Part shown: piece by piece, positions 25,903-34,757 of the stretch | Layout of the letters: each line of letters begins with the position of its first letter | Position numbering within the stretch: position 1 is the stretch's first letter | Origin: Alicyclobacillus mali | GTDB lineage: Bacteria > Bacillota > Bacilli > Alicyclobacillales > Alicyclobacillaceae | Assembly: GCF_017329565.1 (NCBI RefSeq) | Contig: NZ_JAFMTT010000002.1 | Reading direction: 5' to 3' (one strand) | DNA length: 64,000 bases | Notes under the pieces: model-generated | The model's database searches: none | What the model saw: only the letters and a program-made list of their open reading frames with translations | What the model was told of the DNA's origin: nothing | Position numbers and translations under genes: made by a program

Positions 25903-26895
25903 ATGGAGGCGCCGAAGTTCTTTCATCTGAACGTGAAACGGGCGCTGAACCGGGTTCGAGCCGCGAGCATGCCCTTTGCATGGTCGCTGAATCCGTATCG
26001 AGGCTGCGGACACGGTTGCGCCTTCTGCTATGCGCGAGGCACGCACGAATATCTCGGGTACGGCGCGGACGACGCGTTTCGCTCGCGCATCCACGTGAAG
26101 CGAGATCTGCCTGCCATTCTCGAGGCGGAACTCGCAGCGCGGCTCGCGCGCGCGGGCGGGAACCTCGAGCGGATGGCCGCTTCGCTCGGCACCGTGGCCA
26201 TCGGCACGGCGACGGACCCGTATCAGTCGGCCGAAGCGCGCTTCCACATCACGCGCCAGTGCCTCGAGATCCTCATCCGGTACGGCGTCCGGTTCAGCAT
26301 CACGACGAGATCGCCACTCGTGCTGCGGGATCTCGACCTTCTGCGAAGCGCCAGGCTGGAGGGCGTGCACGTAAGCTTGCACACGCTGGATGGCGAGATC
26401 TGGCGGGCGTTCGAGCTGGCTACGCCGCCGCCCGCCGTCCGGCTGCGCGCGATGGAACAGCTGGCGCAAGCCGGGATTCCCGTGAGCGCCTTCATCGCGC
26501 CCGTGCTCCCCTACCTGACGGACGACGCCCACTCCATCGCCGCGGTGATGCAGGCCGCCCGAGCGGCAGGCGCCACGGGTGTCATGGTGTCGCCGCTGCG
26601 GCTCGCACCCGAGGTCAAGCCGTGGTTCTTCTCGGTCCTCAAGCGCGCGTACCCGGCGATGGTCCCCCGATATGAACGCCTGTACGCGGGCCGCGCCTAT
26701 CCGTCGCGCGCGTACGCCGAGCGGCTGTACGCGGTAGAAGATCTCGCCAGGCGGATGGCCGGTCTTGCGCCTAGGCAGGCGCCCACGGACTCGCAGGACG
26801 CCGAGCCGGCCGCGCAGACGGCAAGACTTGCGCGCGCGGAACCAGGGGATACCGCGCCCGGTTCCCGCTACATTCAGTTGACGCTGCCGCTCTAG
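25903..26895 (+). CDS. Radical SAM protein, SPL/Rv2578c-like
   Basis: A 330-residue radical SAM enzyme. The cluster motif is SLNPYRGCGHGCAFCYARGT, a CxxxCxxC site near residue 43 that coordinates the [4Fe-4S] cluster cleaving S-adenosylmethionine. The following GTATDPYQSAE and FSITTRSPLVLRDLDLL segments resemble the spore photoproduct lyase-like group that includes the uncharacterised Rv2578c-type proteins. The C-terminal ~60 residues are low-complexity (Ala/Pro/Gln). GAGGGGG lies 10 bases before the chosen ATG; a GTG at 25882 is less likely. The reaction is unknown. It ends 3 bp from the convergent thiF gene. Confidence 0.82.
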   Translation: MEAPKFFHLNVKRALNRVRAASMPFAWSLNPYRGCGHGCAFCYARGTHEYLGYGADDAFRSRIHVKRDLPAILEAELAARLARAGGNLERMAASLGTVAIGTATDPYQSAEARFHITRQCLEILIRYGVRFSITTRSPLVLRDLDLLRSARLEGVHVSLHTLDGEIWRAFELATPPPAVRLRAMEQLAQAGIPVSAFIAPVLPYLTDDAHSIAAVMQAARAAGATGVMVSPLRLAPEVKPWFFSVLKRAYPAMVPRYERLYAGRAYPSRAYAERLYAVEDLARRMAGLAPRQAPTDSQDAEPAAQTARLARAEPGDTAPGSRYIQLTLPL

Positions 26896-26898
26896 GCA

Positions 26899-27930
26899 TC
26901 ACATGCCGATGTACTGCGCGTAAAGCGAACGGGCGCGGGCGGGATCGTCCGTACCGTGCACCAGCGCCCGGCCGTTGGGAAACACGGTGAGCGCGATGCC
27001 TTCTGTCTCGAATCGGAGCAGAGCGTCATTCGCGCGCACAGTGCCAAGCGGCCGCAGGCGTTCCGCGAGCGCTGGAAGCGAGAGCGCCACGTCCTCCTGA
27101 GGCCGCACCTGAATGGTCTGGCGGCCGCAGAAGGTGACGGAGAGCGCCCGGCGGCCCGCGCCGAGGGATGCAAATTCGCGTCGCCCGCAACACGGGCAGT
27201 CTCGCTTCGGCCCGCCCATGCGGATGAGGCGCACGTCGGTATGCCAGACGTCGGCCTGCAGGATGGCGTTCGACAAGGCGTCCTCGCGGCCCGAAAGGTA
27301 CTTGAGCACCTCCGCCACCTGGTACGACGCCATCCACTGCACAATGGGCGAGATGACGCCGACCGTGTCGCACGTGTCGTGTCCCACGCGGGCACCGTGG
27401 CCCAGCAGACACACGAGGCACGGCGTCTCGCCGGGGCGCAGAAACGCGCTCGTGCCGTGCGCCTCCACCGCGCCCGCGTAGGCCCACGGGATGTTGTGCT
27501 TGACCGCGACTTCGTTCACCAAATACCGGACCTCGAAATTGTCGCTTCCGTCGATCACGACGTCCACGTCGGCGAGCAGGTGCTCCGCGTTCGAGGCGTC
27601 GAGATCGTCCACCACGGCTTCGACGGTGATGCCGCTGTTGGCGGCCGCAAGCGCGTTGCGCGCCGCAATGGCCTTCGGCGTGGCGTTCCGGGCGTCCTCC
27701 TCGGTGTACAGGAACTGGCGCTGCAGATTCGACGGCTCGACGACGTCCCGGTCGATGAGGCGCAGATAGCCCACGCCGGCGCGCGCGAGCTGCGCGGCGC
27801 TCGCGGTCCCGAGTGCGCCGAGCCCCACCACGGCCACGCGAGCTTGCGAGATGCGCGCCTGTCCCGCCTCGCCGATGTGCCGAAAGCGAATCTGGCGCGA
27901 GTATCGGTCCTTGAAGTCAAAATCCGTCAT
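26899..27930 (-). CDS. thiF: ThiF/MoeB-type adenylyltransferase (thiamine sulphur transfer)
   Basis: E1-like enzyme that adenylates the C-terminus of the sulphur carrier ThiS. It has an N-terminal YSRQIRFRHIGEAGQ and a nucleotide fold VAVVGLGALGTASAAQLA. Catalytic and zinc residues are visible: RQ-rich DRDVVEPSNLQRQFLY, DGSDNFEVRYLVNE, and the zinc cysteines CLVC and CPCC. At 343 aa it carries ~80 residues beyond a minimal ThiF. Position as last gene of thiE-O-S-G-F favours ThiF, but it may also serve MoaD, as MoeB homologues do. Confidence 0.9.
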   Translation of the reverse strand: MTDFDFKDRYSRQIRFRHIGEAGQARISQARVAVVGLGALGTASAAQLARAGVGYLRLIDRDVVEPSNLQRQFLYTEEDARNATPKAIAARNALAAANSGITVEAVVDDLDASNAEHLLADVDVVIDGSDNFEVRYLVNEVAVKHNIPWAYAGAVEAHGTSAFLRPGETPCLVCLLGHGARVGHDTCDTVGVISPIVQWMASYQVAEVLKYLSGREDALSNAILQADVWHTDVRLIRMGGPKRDCPCCGRREFASLGAGRRALSVTFCGRQTIQVRPQEDVALSLPALAERLRPLGTVRANDALLRFETEGIALTVFPNGRALVHGTDDPARARSLYAQYIGM

Positions 27931-27945
27931 GGCGCGGCCTTCCTT

Positions 27946-28734
27946 TCAACTACGGCCAACGACGCCCGCCTCCGGGCTCGAAGGCGATGGCACGCTCGAT
28001 TTCGGGATCCGACCGGCGCGCCGCGCGAGATAGCCAGCCTCGACCGCCAACCGCATCGCCCGTGCCATCGCGACCGGATCGCCCGCCCGGGCGATGGCGG
28101 TGTTGACGAGCACGGCGTCCGCACCGGTCTCCATCGCGAGCGCGGCGTCGGACGGCGCGCCGATGCCCGCGTCCACCACCACGGGCACGCGCCCGCGGAT
28201 CTCGTCGACGATGCGCGCAATCCGCTCCACCGCTTCGAGACCGCGCCCCGTGCCGATGGCGGATCCGTACGGCATCACGGCCGCGCAGCCGACCTCCAAA
28301 AGCCTCCGGGCGACGACGTGATCGTCCGTGGTGTAGGGAAGCACAACGAATCCCTCTTTGACGAGGGTCTCCGCGGCCTCCACGGTCGCGATGGGATCCG
28401 GAAGCAGCGTGCCGTCGTCCGCGATGACCTCGAGCTTCACCCAATTGGACAGCCCCGCGGCGCGCGCCAACCGCGCCGTGCGGACGGCCTCTTCTGCCGT
28501 GTGGCATCCCGCCGTGTTGGGCAGCAGGATGTAGCGCTCGAGATCGATGTAGGACAGGATGGAGGTTTCGCGCGCGTCGAGGTTCACCCGGCGCACCGCG
28601 ACTGTGACGATCTCGGCGCCCGAAGCGTCCAGCGCCTCGCGCATGGCTTCGAGAGATTCGTACTTGCCCGTGCCCACCATGAGTCGGGAACGGAACGAGC
28701 GTCCTGCAATCACCAAAGGTTCCACGGGAAACAT
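27946..28734 (-). CDS. thiG: Thiazole synthase ThiG
   Basis: Forms the thiazole phosphate ring of thiamine from deoxyxylulose phosphate, dehydroglycine and ThiS thiocarboxylate. TIM barrel of 262 aa with MVGTGKYES at the start, LPNTAGCHTAEEAVRTARL, NWVKLEVIADDGTLLPD (Schiff-base Lys near 105), MPYGSAIGTGRGL and VVVDAGIGAPSDAALAME. It follows thiS after 63 bp. The C-terminal ~20 residues (Ser/Pro-rich) are unconserved. Confidence 0.95.
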   Translation of the reverse strand: MFPVEPLVIAGRSFRSRLMVGTGKYESLEAMREALDASGAEIVTVAVRRVNLDARETSILSYIDLERYILLPNTAGCHTAEEAVRTARLARAAGLSNWVKLEVIADDGTLLPDPIATVEAAETLVKEGFVVLPYTTDDHVVARRLLEVGCAAVMPYGSAIGTGRGLEAVERIARIVDEIRGRVPVVVDAGIGAPSDAALAMETGADAVLVNTAIARAGDPVAMARAMRLAVEAGYLARRAGRIPKSSVPSPSSPEAGVVGRS

Positions 28735-28797
28735 GCTCCTCCCATCGTATGGATGTCCGCGATAGGGCGACCCGCCGGCGCAGGGGCTGAGGTTCCC

Positions 28798-28998
28798 TCA
28801 ACCGCCGCCGACAAATCGCACCATCTCGATGACGTCGCCCTCCTGAATCACTTCGGCTTCGAACGCCTGCCGGTCCACAATCTGGCCGTTCCGCTCGATG
28901 GCAACCGGCTCGCCGTCGAGATCGTAGTGGCGGACGAGATCGCGCAGCGTCATGCCGTCCGGAAGGGAGACGTCCTTACCGTTCAAGCGTATCCGCAC
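28798..28998 (-). CDS. thiS: Sulphur carrier protein ThiS
   Basis: Ubiquitin-like protein of 66 aa whose C-terminal glycines (FVGGG) are adenylated by ThiF and loaded with sulphur for thiazole synthesis. The GTG at 28998 is chosen because GGAGGTGAGG precedes it and the product VRIRLNGKDVSL begins exactly at the first beta strand. It overlaps the end of thiO by 23 bp, implying coupled translation. The tail has three glycines where two are usual. Confidence 0.93.
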   Translation of the reverse strand: MRIRLNGKDVSLPDGMTLRDLVRHYDLDGEPVAIERNGQIVDRQAFEAEVIQEGDVIEMVRFVGGG

Positions 28999-30133
28999 GC
29001 ACCTCACCTCCAAAGGCCGAGAAGCGCGTTGGCGGCCAAAACGGCAACCACAGATCCTCGGGCGCGCGGCCGAGCGCAGCGCTCGCCACGATGCGGCCCG
29101 TGATGGGCGCGAGCAACACGCCGTTGCGAAAGTGGCCCACGGCGAGAACAAGCCCCTCCGCGCCGGGCCACGGCCCGATGACCGGATCGGCCGATTCTCC
29201 CGCGAGGCGCGGGCGAAGCCCGCTCCAGGCGCGCAGCCACTCGCCGCCGCGAAGGCCGGGCACCGCGTCGAGCGCCCTTGCCGCGAGTGCAGCGAGCCCA
29301 TCCACGGTGTTGCGCTTGTCGTAACCGGCGTCCGGCTCTTCCGTCGCGCCGATCACGACCGTTCCGTCCCGCTTGGGCACCAGGTACGTTCCGGCGTCGT
29401 AGACGGTGCGGCGCAGCCCAGCGCCGCGCGGAGGGCGGGCGGCGAGCATCTGCCCCTTCACCGGGCGCACCTCGAGCGGAACCCCGAGCGCGCGAAGCAG
29501 AGGAGAGGCCCACGCGCCCGCCGCAACGACGACACAATCCGCCGCGTACACCTCTCGCGCGCCCCGGACGCGCCAGCGCTCACCATCGCGCTCGACGCGC
29601 AGCACCTCCTCGCCCTCGTAGACGTCGCACGCGCTGGCCACACACGCCCGCAGCGCCGCGCTGAGCCTCGGCGCGTGCACGTTCCCGTCGCGCGGCAGGT
29701 AGAGGGCGCCGAGCACATCGCCCGCCACGCCGCGCTCGAGCTCGCGCACCTCCCTGGGTTCCAGCCAAACGGCCTCATCGCCAGCCGCGCGCTGCCAGTT
29801 CATCCGCTCCTTCAGTTGCGTGGCCGCGCCCTCGGAGCGCGCGAGCTGCACAATTCCATTCTCCACCCACTCGACATCAATGCCGGTCTCCTCAAGGAGC
29901 GCCGCTGCAAACTCCGGGTACATCGCGCGGCTCTCGCGGCACAGCGCGTAAAACGCGTCTGGCGCATGCGCCTCGAGCTGCGCGCCGAGCATCCCCGCGG
30001 CCGCGCTCGAGGCCTCGCCCCCCAGTCGGCCGCGATCGACCACGGCCACGGACAGCCCCTCGCGCGCCAGCGCCCGCGCCGCCGCCATGCCAATCGCGCC
30101 GCCGCCCACCACCACGGCGTCATACGCGCGCAC
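28976..30133 (-). CDS. thiO: Glycine oxidase ThiO
   Basis: FAD enzyme oxidising glycine to iminoglycine for thiazole formation in aerobic Bacillales. It is 385 aa from the GTG at 30133, which has GGAGGGGGG 8 bases upstream and opens onto the FAD fold DAVVVGGGAIGMAAARALA. Further family segments: GRLGGEASSAAAGML, VKGQMLAARPP and VGHFRNGVLLAPITG. The start lies inside the end of thiE, so thiE-thiO and thiO-thiS are both overlapping pairs. Confidence 0.93.
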   Translation of the reverse strand: MRAYDAVVVGGGAIGMAAARALAREGLSVAVVDRGRLGGEASSAAAGMLGAQLEAHAPDAFYALCRESRAMYPEFAAALLEETGIDVEWVENGIVQLARSEGAATQLKERMNWQRAAGDEAVWLEPREVRELERGVAGDVLGALYLPRDGNVHAPRLSAALRACVASACDVYEGEEVLRVERDGERWRVRGAREVYAADCVVVAAGAWASPLLRALGVPLEVRPVKGQMLAARPPRGAGLRRTVYDAGTYLVPKRDGTVVIGATEEPDAGYDKRNTVDGLAALAARALDAVPGLRGGEWLRAWSGLRPRLAGESADPVIGPWPGAEGLVLAVGHFRNGVLLAPITGRIVASAALGRAPEDLWLPFWPPTRFSAFGGEVRADTLER

Positions 30134-30812
30134 GCCGCATTCCCCCCTCCAGCGTCGGAAACGGGACCTTGGGCGCCACGGGCGATCTCGCCATGGCCTC
30201 TTTGAGCCTCGCCGCGGCCGCACGCGGATCCGCGGCCTCCACCACCGCGCCGATCACGGCCACGCCGCTCGCGCCGGTCGCCAACACCTCGCCCACGTTT
30301 CCCGCGTCAATGCCGCCAATCGCCACCACCGGGATGGACAGCGCCTCGACCACCCGGGCGAGCTCACGCACGCCCTTTGGCGGCAGTCCCGGGTGAGACG
30401 CGGTCGGGAAAATGTGACCGAACGTGACGTAGTCCGCGCCCGCGGCCTCGGCGGCCTTCGCTTCCTCGAGCGAATGCACGGAACAGCCGACGACAAGCCC
30501 GCCGCCCGCCCGCTTGACCACCTCGCGCGCGACCGCCACCGGCAGCGACTTGGCCGCCAGATGCACGCCGTCCGCGCCCGCCGCCATTGCCACGTCCAGG
30601 CGATCGTTCACCAACACGCGCGCGTTCGATCCCGCCTCGCGAATTCGCGCCAAAAGCGCACACGCGAACTCGAACACCGCGAGAGCCGGCGCCTTCTTCT
30701 CCCGGACCTGAATCACGTCGGCCCCGCCCAACGCCGCGAGCCACAGCGCGTCTTCGAGCGGAACCTTTGCGCCGCGGGCGCGATCACTCAACACATGGAG
30801 CACATGGGTCAT
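30120..30812 (-). CDS. thiE: Thiamine phosphate synthase ThiE
   Basis: Joins hydroxymethylpyrimidine diphosphate and thiazole phosphate to thiamine phosphate. TIM barrel, 230 aa from the ATG at 30812 (GGAG 8 bases before). Motifs: VIQVREKKAP, VLVNDRLDVAMAAGADGVHLA, GCSVHSLEEAKAAEAAGADYVTFGHIFPT and IPVVAIGGIDAGN. First gene of the thi operon. A terminator hairpin lies directly upstream, so expression probably depends on read-through (see that entry). Confidence 0.93.
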   Translation of the reverse strand: MTHVLHVLSDRARGAKVPLEDALWLAALGGADVIQVREKKAPALAVFEFACALLARIREAGSNARVLVNDRLDVAMAAGADGVHLAAKSLPVAVAREVVKRAGGGLVVGCSVHSLEEAKAAEAAGADYVTFGHIFPTASHPGLPPKGVRELARVVEALSIPVVAIGGIDAGNVGEVLATGASGVAVIGAVVEAADPRAAAARLKEAMARSPVAPKVPFPTLEGGMRRARV

Positions 30813-30824
30813 GCTGTCATCTCC

Positions 30825-30855
30825 AAAAGAAAAGCCGCACCCCATCGGGCACGGC
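30825..30855 (-). terminator. Terminator/attenuator between ppaC and thiE
   Basis: On the minus strand GCCGTGCCC-loop-GGGTGCGGC (30834-30855; 9 pairs, two of them G-U) is followed at once by TTTTCTTTT (30825-30833), whose end touches the thiE ribosome site. It would end ppaC transcripts. No room is left for a thi promoter behind it, so thi expression must pass through it, which makes it a candidate attenuator. Confidence 0.75.
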
Positions 30856-30919
30856 AGGTTTCCAGTCTGAACCTCGCAAACGCGCCGCCGCATCGGCAGC
30901 TATCTGAGTTTTTGCGGAC

Positions 30920-31849
30920 TTACTTCGAGAGCGCCTCCGTCAGAACCGGCACAATCTGCTTCTTGCGGGACACGACGCCCTTCAACAAGGCCTGATGATC
31001 CTCGAGCTTCACGCCGTACGCCTCTTCGACCGCGTGCGCCGCGCTTCCAAGTGCCAGGCCGACCGAGTCGTTGTTCAAGATGTCCGTCACGACGAAGAAG
31101 AACAGATCCAGGCCCTTTTCGGCGATCTTCTTCTCCATGGCCTGCAGGATCTCGGCCTTCTTGGCGAGCACGTCGTTCACGTCGACCGCGTTGACCTGGG
31201 CGATCTCGACCTTGTGGTTCCCCATCTGGAACTCCTTCGCGTCGAGCGTCAGCAGTTCGCCGACCGTCTTCTGGCTGAGGTCCGCGCCCGCCTTGAGCAT
31301 CTGAAGGCCGTACTCCTCGAGCTTCACGCCAGCCAGCTCGGCGAGCTCGCGCGCGGCCTTCACGTCCTCCTCCGTGCAGGTCGGCGATTTGAGCAGCAGC
31401 GTGTCCGAAATGATGGCGGAAAGCATGATGCCAGCCACGTGGCGCGGGATGGACACGTTCTTCTCCTTGTACAGCTTGTTGAGAATGGTGGCCGTGCACC
31501 CGACCGGCTCCGCGCGGTAGTAGAGCGGATCCGCCGTCTCGAAGTTCGCGATGCGGTGGTGATCAATGACCTCCACCACCTTCACCTGGTCGACGTCCGG
31601 CGCGCTCTGCTGGCGCTCGTTGTGATCCACCAGGATGACCTCGTCCACTTCTCCCGCCACGCTTTCGACCACGCGCGGCGCGGCCACGCCGAAATGGCTC
31701 AGGACGAACTGCGTCTCAGGGTTGGGCTCGCCGAGCGCAACGGGCTCCACGTCCTCCCCCAGTTCGCGCTTCAGGTGAGCGTATGCGATCGCGGACGTGA
31801 TCGCGTCGGTATCCGGATTTCGATGGCCGAAAATCAAGCGCTTCGCCAT
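30920..31849 (-). CDS. ppaC: Manganese-dependent inorganic pyrophosphatase (family II)
   Basis: Hydrolyses pyrophosphate in the cytoplasm. DHH-family protein, 309 aa from the ATG at 31849 (GGAGGAG 8 bases upstream). The metal-binding motifs are all present: GHRNPDTDAITSA, LVDHNERQQS, VIDHHRIANF, and the C-terminal SRKKQIVP of the DHHA2 domain. Upstream of the thi operon on the same strand; ThiE releases pyrophosphate, but a functional link beyond that is conjecture. Confidence 0.96.
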   Translation of the reverse strand: MAKRLIFGHRNPDTDAITSAIAYAHLKRELGEDVEPVALGEPNPETQFVLSHFGVAAPRVVESVAGEVDEVILVDHNERQQSAPDVDQVKVVEVIDHHRIANFETADPLYYRAEPVGCTATILNKLYKEKNVSIPRHVAGIMLSAIISDTLLLKSPTCTEEDVKAARELAELAGVKLEEYGLQMLKAGADLSQKTVGELLTLDAKEFQMGNHKVEIAQVNAVDVNDVLAKKAEILQAMEKKIAEKGLDLFFFVVTDILNNDSVGLALGSAAHAVEEAYGVKLEDHQALLKGVVSRKKQIVPVLTEALSK

Positions 31850-31933
31850 GCAGCCGACTCCTCCAAGCGATTTTGTAAACATTCGAATCCAGTATATCAG
31901 GTCGGAGGGCCTGTTTGCACCAATCGCGGGGCA

Positions 31934-33181
31934 TCATGCGTTCGACGCCACATCTGCCGAGGGACCACCGGCGGTGCCTTTCGGCGCGACGCGCCACCAG
32001 CCGATGGTGAGCGCGGCACAGGCGGCGGAACAGAGCCACATCCACGCCGCGACGGGGACCACGTGCAACGAAGCGCCGGCGAGCGCGGACGCAAGCGGGA
32101 CGGCCACGCCCGCGAACGAGTAGATGAGGCCAAACGCGCGGCCCCGCACCTCCCCAGGAATCGCGCGCTGCATCAGGGCAAAGCCGATGGCGTTGATGAT
32201 GGCGAGCGACACGCCCAGCACAACATTCATCGCGAGCGAGAGCCACACCGAGCGGGAGAAGCTGAAGATGAGCATGGCAAAGGACGTCAGGGCGCCGAAG
32301 GTGAGAAGTCCGGTGCGCGCGCTCATCCGCGCGGCAAGTCCCGCGAAGAGGCTCCCGAGCAACTGCCCGAGCGACAGCGCCGCGTTGATGACGCCGAATT
32401 GGAGAGCGCCTCCGTGCAGCACGCGGTGCGTCCACACCGACAACAGCACGTCCACGCCTGCAAAGAAGAAGTTCAGGAGCACGATGAGGGGCAGGACGGC
32501 CACGTACCAGCGAATGCGCCCGACGGCGCGCCAGCCTTCCATCACCTGCGAGACCACAGAAGCCTTCGGCCTCGGTTCCGCCGCGCCATCCCGCCAGATC
32601 CGGCCCTCGCGCCGCCACAGGCGAATGACGTTCGCCACGGCAGCGGCACTCGCGAGAAAGCTCAGGCCGTCGATGGCCGCAATCCAAGGGATGCCGATGG
32701 CAGCGAGCGATGCGCCGCCGATGGCCGACCCGACGGACAGCGCCAATCGCGACGTCGTCATGACCAGACCATTGGCCGCCGTCAGATCCTCGTCGGGCAC
32801 CAGGCGCGGCAGGATCACGTTCTCCGCCGGCCCAAACAGACTCCCTCCGAGGCCGTGCGCGGCCAGGATGACAAGCGTGACCGCCACAAACGCGTGAGGC
32901 CAAAGGGCGTACACGAGGGCGCCGAACAGCGAGACCGAGGCGCGAGCGAGATCTGTCCAAAGCATCACGTACCGGGCGTCCCAGCGATCGACGAAGCTGC
33001 CGCCCACCACCGACAGGAGGTTGGGAAGTGTCAGGGCCAGGCCCGCGGCGGACAACAGATACGGCGAGCGGAGCTGAACTTCCCAGTACGCCATGATGAA
33101 AAACAACTGCGTGCCGAGCTGTGACAGGACCTGCCCCAGCCAGACCGAGGTGAACGCCGGCCATCGGAATACCCGCAACAT
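31934..33181 (-). CDS. MFS transporter, 12-helix exporter type
   Basis: A 415-residue major facilitator with twelve predicted helices, of the group annotated as MFS_3/enterobactin-exporter-like or macrolide-efflux-like. After helix 2 the conserved loop reads GGSFVDRWDARYVMLW, and the central loop carries EPRPKASVVSQVMEGWRAV. Substrate unknown. It follows the 14-helix exporter by 27 bp and may be co-transcribed with it. Confidence 0.85.
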   Translation of the reverse strand: MLRVFRWPAFTSVWLGQVLSQLGTQLFFIMAYWEVQLRSPYLLSAAGLALTLPNLLSVVGGSFVDRWDARYVMLWTDLARASVSLFGALVYALWPHAFVAVTLVILAAHGLGGSLFGPAENVILPRLVPDEDLTAANGLVMTTSRLALSVGSAIGGASLAAIGIPWIAAIDGLSFLASAAAVANVIRLWRREGRIWRDGAAEPRPKASVVSQVMEGWRAVGRIRWYVAVLPLIVLLNFFFAGVDVLLSVWTHRVLHGGALQFGVINAALSLGQLLGSLFAGLAARMSARTGLLTFGALTSFAMLIFSFSRSVWLSLAMNVVLGVSLAIINAIGFALMQRAIPGEVRGRAFGLIYSFAGVAVPLASALAGASLHVVPVAAWMWLCSAACAALTIGWWRVAPKGTAGGPSADVASNA

Positions 33182-33208
33182 CGCGCTCTCTCCTCACTGG
33201 ATTTGACG

Positions 33209-34741
33209 TCACTCCACCGTCTCGCCGCTCGGAGCGTTGGACCAGGCCGGCGCCCGAAAGCGAGATGTCCCAAACATCCACACCGCCACCACGGTCAGCA
33301 CACACGGAACGAGATCCCAAAGGAACGCAGAGTGAATGGACTGATTCAGCGCGTCTGTGAGCTTCTGCAGCACAAAGCCAGGCATGTGCTCGCGCGTCTC
33401 AGGCGACATGATGGCGCGAGGATCCATGTGGCTGAACGCGCGCGCCTGAGGAACGCCCTGAAACGCCTCGGCCACCTGATGGGCGAACGCGTGCTTCTGA
33501 ATCGCGCCGTAGATCACAATCCCGACTGTCATGCCGAGTTCGCGGACGAAGCTGTTCGTGGAACTGCCCGCGCCGCGGTTTTGCGCGTCGAGATCGCCCA
33601 TCGCGGCCATGCCGGTGACGGAGAAGAATGGCCCGATGCCAAGCCCCACCACGGCCATGTCGAGAGTCACGCGCCACGTCGGCGTATCTGCCCGGAGCCC
33701 GAGAAGAAGCGCGATGCCGGCGCCGAAGACGATGGCGAACGGCAAGAGCACGGTGCGATAAGGCGCGCGGCCTGCGAAGCGCCCCGCCATCGCCGCGGTC
33801 ACGGACGATCCGACCATCATCGGCAGGAGAAACAGACCCGCATCGATGGGCGATCCGCCGCGCACGCCCTGCACGTAAATCGGCACCCACACCACCGCGA
33901 CGATGTACGCGCTGCCGCTCAAGATGCCCGCCACATTCGAGACGGCGAAGGATCGCTTTCGAAAGAGGTGAAGCGAGACCACGGGCTCCTTGGCGCGCAA
34001 CTCCACGGCGAAAAAGAGCGCGAGGAGCGCCGCGGAAACGGCGAAACCGGCCAGGATGGGCGCGGAGTTCCACGGATACGTCTGTCCGCCGAATTCCAGC
34101 GCGAACGTGAGCGCCGTCACGCCGGGCACCAGCGTGAAGATGCCGAGCCAGTCAATGGCCTGCCGGCCGTGCCGCGCCGACTCGCGGTACGCGAACAGGA
34201 TGAGCAGGAACGCGACAACACCAATCGGCACGTTGATGTAGAAGACGATCCGCCACGACCAGTGCTGAGTGATGTACGCGCCGAGAAGCGGGCCGAAGAT
34301 GCTCGCCATGCCGAAGACCGCGCCAAAGAGCCCCGAGAACTTGCCCTGCTCCTTCGGCGGCACCACGTCAAAGATGATGGTGAACGCAATGGGCATCAGC
34401 GCACCGCCGCCAATCCCCTGAATTGCGCGGTAGATGGCGAGTTCGGTCATGTTCTGCGCCGTCCCACACAGGATGGAGCCGATGAGAAACGCCGCGATGC
34501 CAAACATGAAAAACCGCTTGCGCCCGTACATGTCGGACAACTTTCCAAAGATGGGCATCCCGGCCATCTCCGTCAGCATGTACGCCGCCGTGATCCACAC
34601 AATCTGCTCGAGGCCGCCCAAGTGCGCCACGATGTTGCCCGTCGCGGTGGCCACAATCGTGTTGTCCATAGCCGCGACAAAGATGCCCAAGAGCAAGGCC
34701 AGCACCACGAGCCCTTGGTTCGAAGTCCGATCCGCCTGCAC
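33209..34741 (-). CDS. DHA2-family drug:H+ antiporter (EmrB/QacA type)
   Basis: 14-helix exporter of 510 aa. The conserved motif D1 (AMDNTIVATATGNIV) lies in helix 1, motif A GKLSDMYGRKRFFMFG after helix 2, and motif C GLFGAVFGMASIFGPLLGAY in helix 5. The GTG at 34741 is selected since GAGGAGGG precedes it by 6-7 bases and the product starts just before helix 1. It lies 16 bp after the bactofilin-like gene, hence probably in the same transcript. Substrates of the family are lipophilic drugs or dyes; here unknown. Confidence 0.9.
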   Translation of the reverse strand: MQADRTSNQGLVVLALLLGIFVAAMDNTIVATATGNIVAHLGGLEQIVWITAAYMLTEMAGMPIFGKLSDMYGRKRFFMFGIAAFLIGSILCGTAQNMTELAIYRAIQGIGGGALMPIAFTIIFDVVPPKEQGKFSGLFGAVFGMASIFGPLLGAYITQHWSWRIVFYINVPIGVVAFLLILFAYRESARHGRQAIDWLGIFTLVPGVTALTFALEFGGQTYPWNSAPILAGFAVSAALLALFFAVELRAKEPVVSLHLFRKRSFAVSNVAGILSGSAYIVAVVWVPIYVQGVRGGSPIDAGLFLLPMMVGSSVTAAMAGRFAGRAPYRTVLLPFAIVFGAGIALLLGLRADTPTWRVTLDMAVVGLGIGPFFSVTGMAAMGDLDAQNRGAGSSTNSFVRELGMTVGIVIYGAIQKHAFAHQVAEAFQGVPQARAFSHMDPRAIMSPETREHMPGFVLQKLTDALNQSIHSAFLWDLVPCVLTVVAVWMFGTSRFRAPAWSNAPSGETVE

Positions 34742-34757
34742 ACAAACCCTCCTCGCG

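Noticed and set aside
26956..29103. A 715-codon plus-strand frame opposite thiF, thiG and thiS
   Set aside because: Shadow of the thi genes; its composition is typical of antisense frames and no family pattern is seen.
30856..30919. TPP riboswitch in front of thiE
   Set aside because: The leader is too short and lacks the conserved CUGAGA and the distal aptamer strand; only a terminator hairpin is supported.
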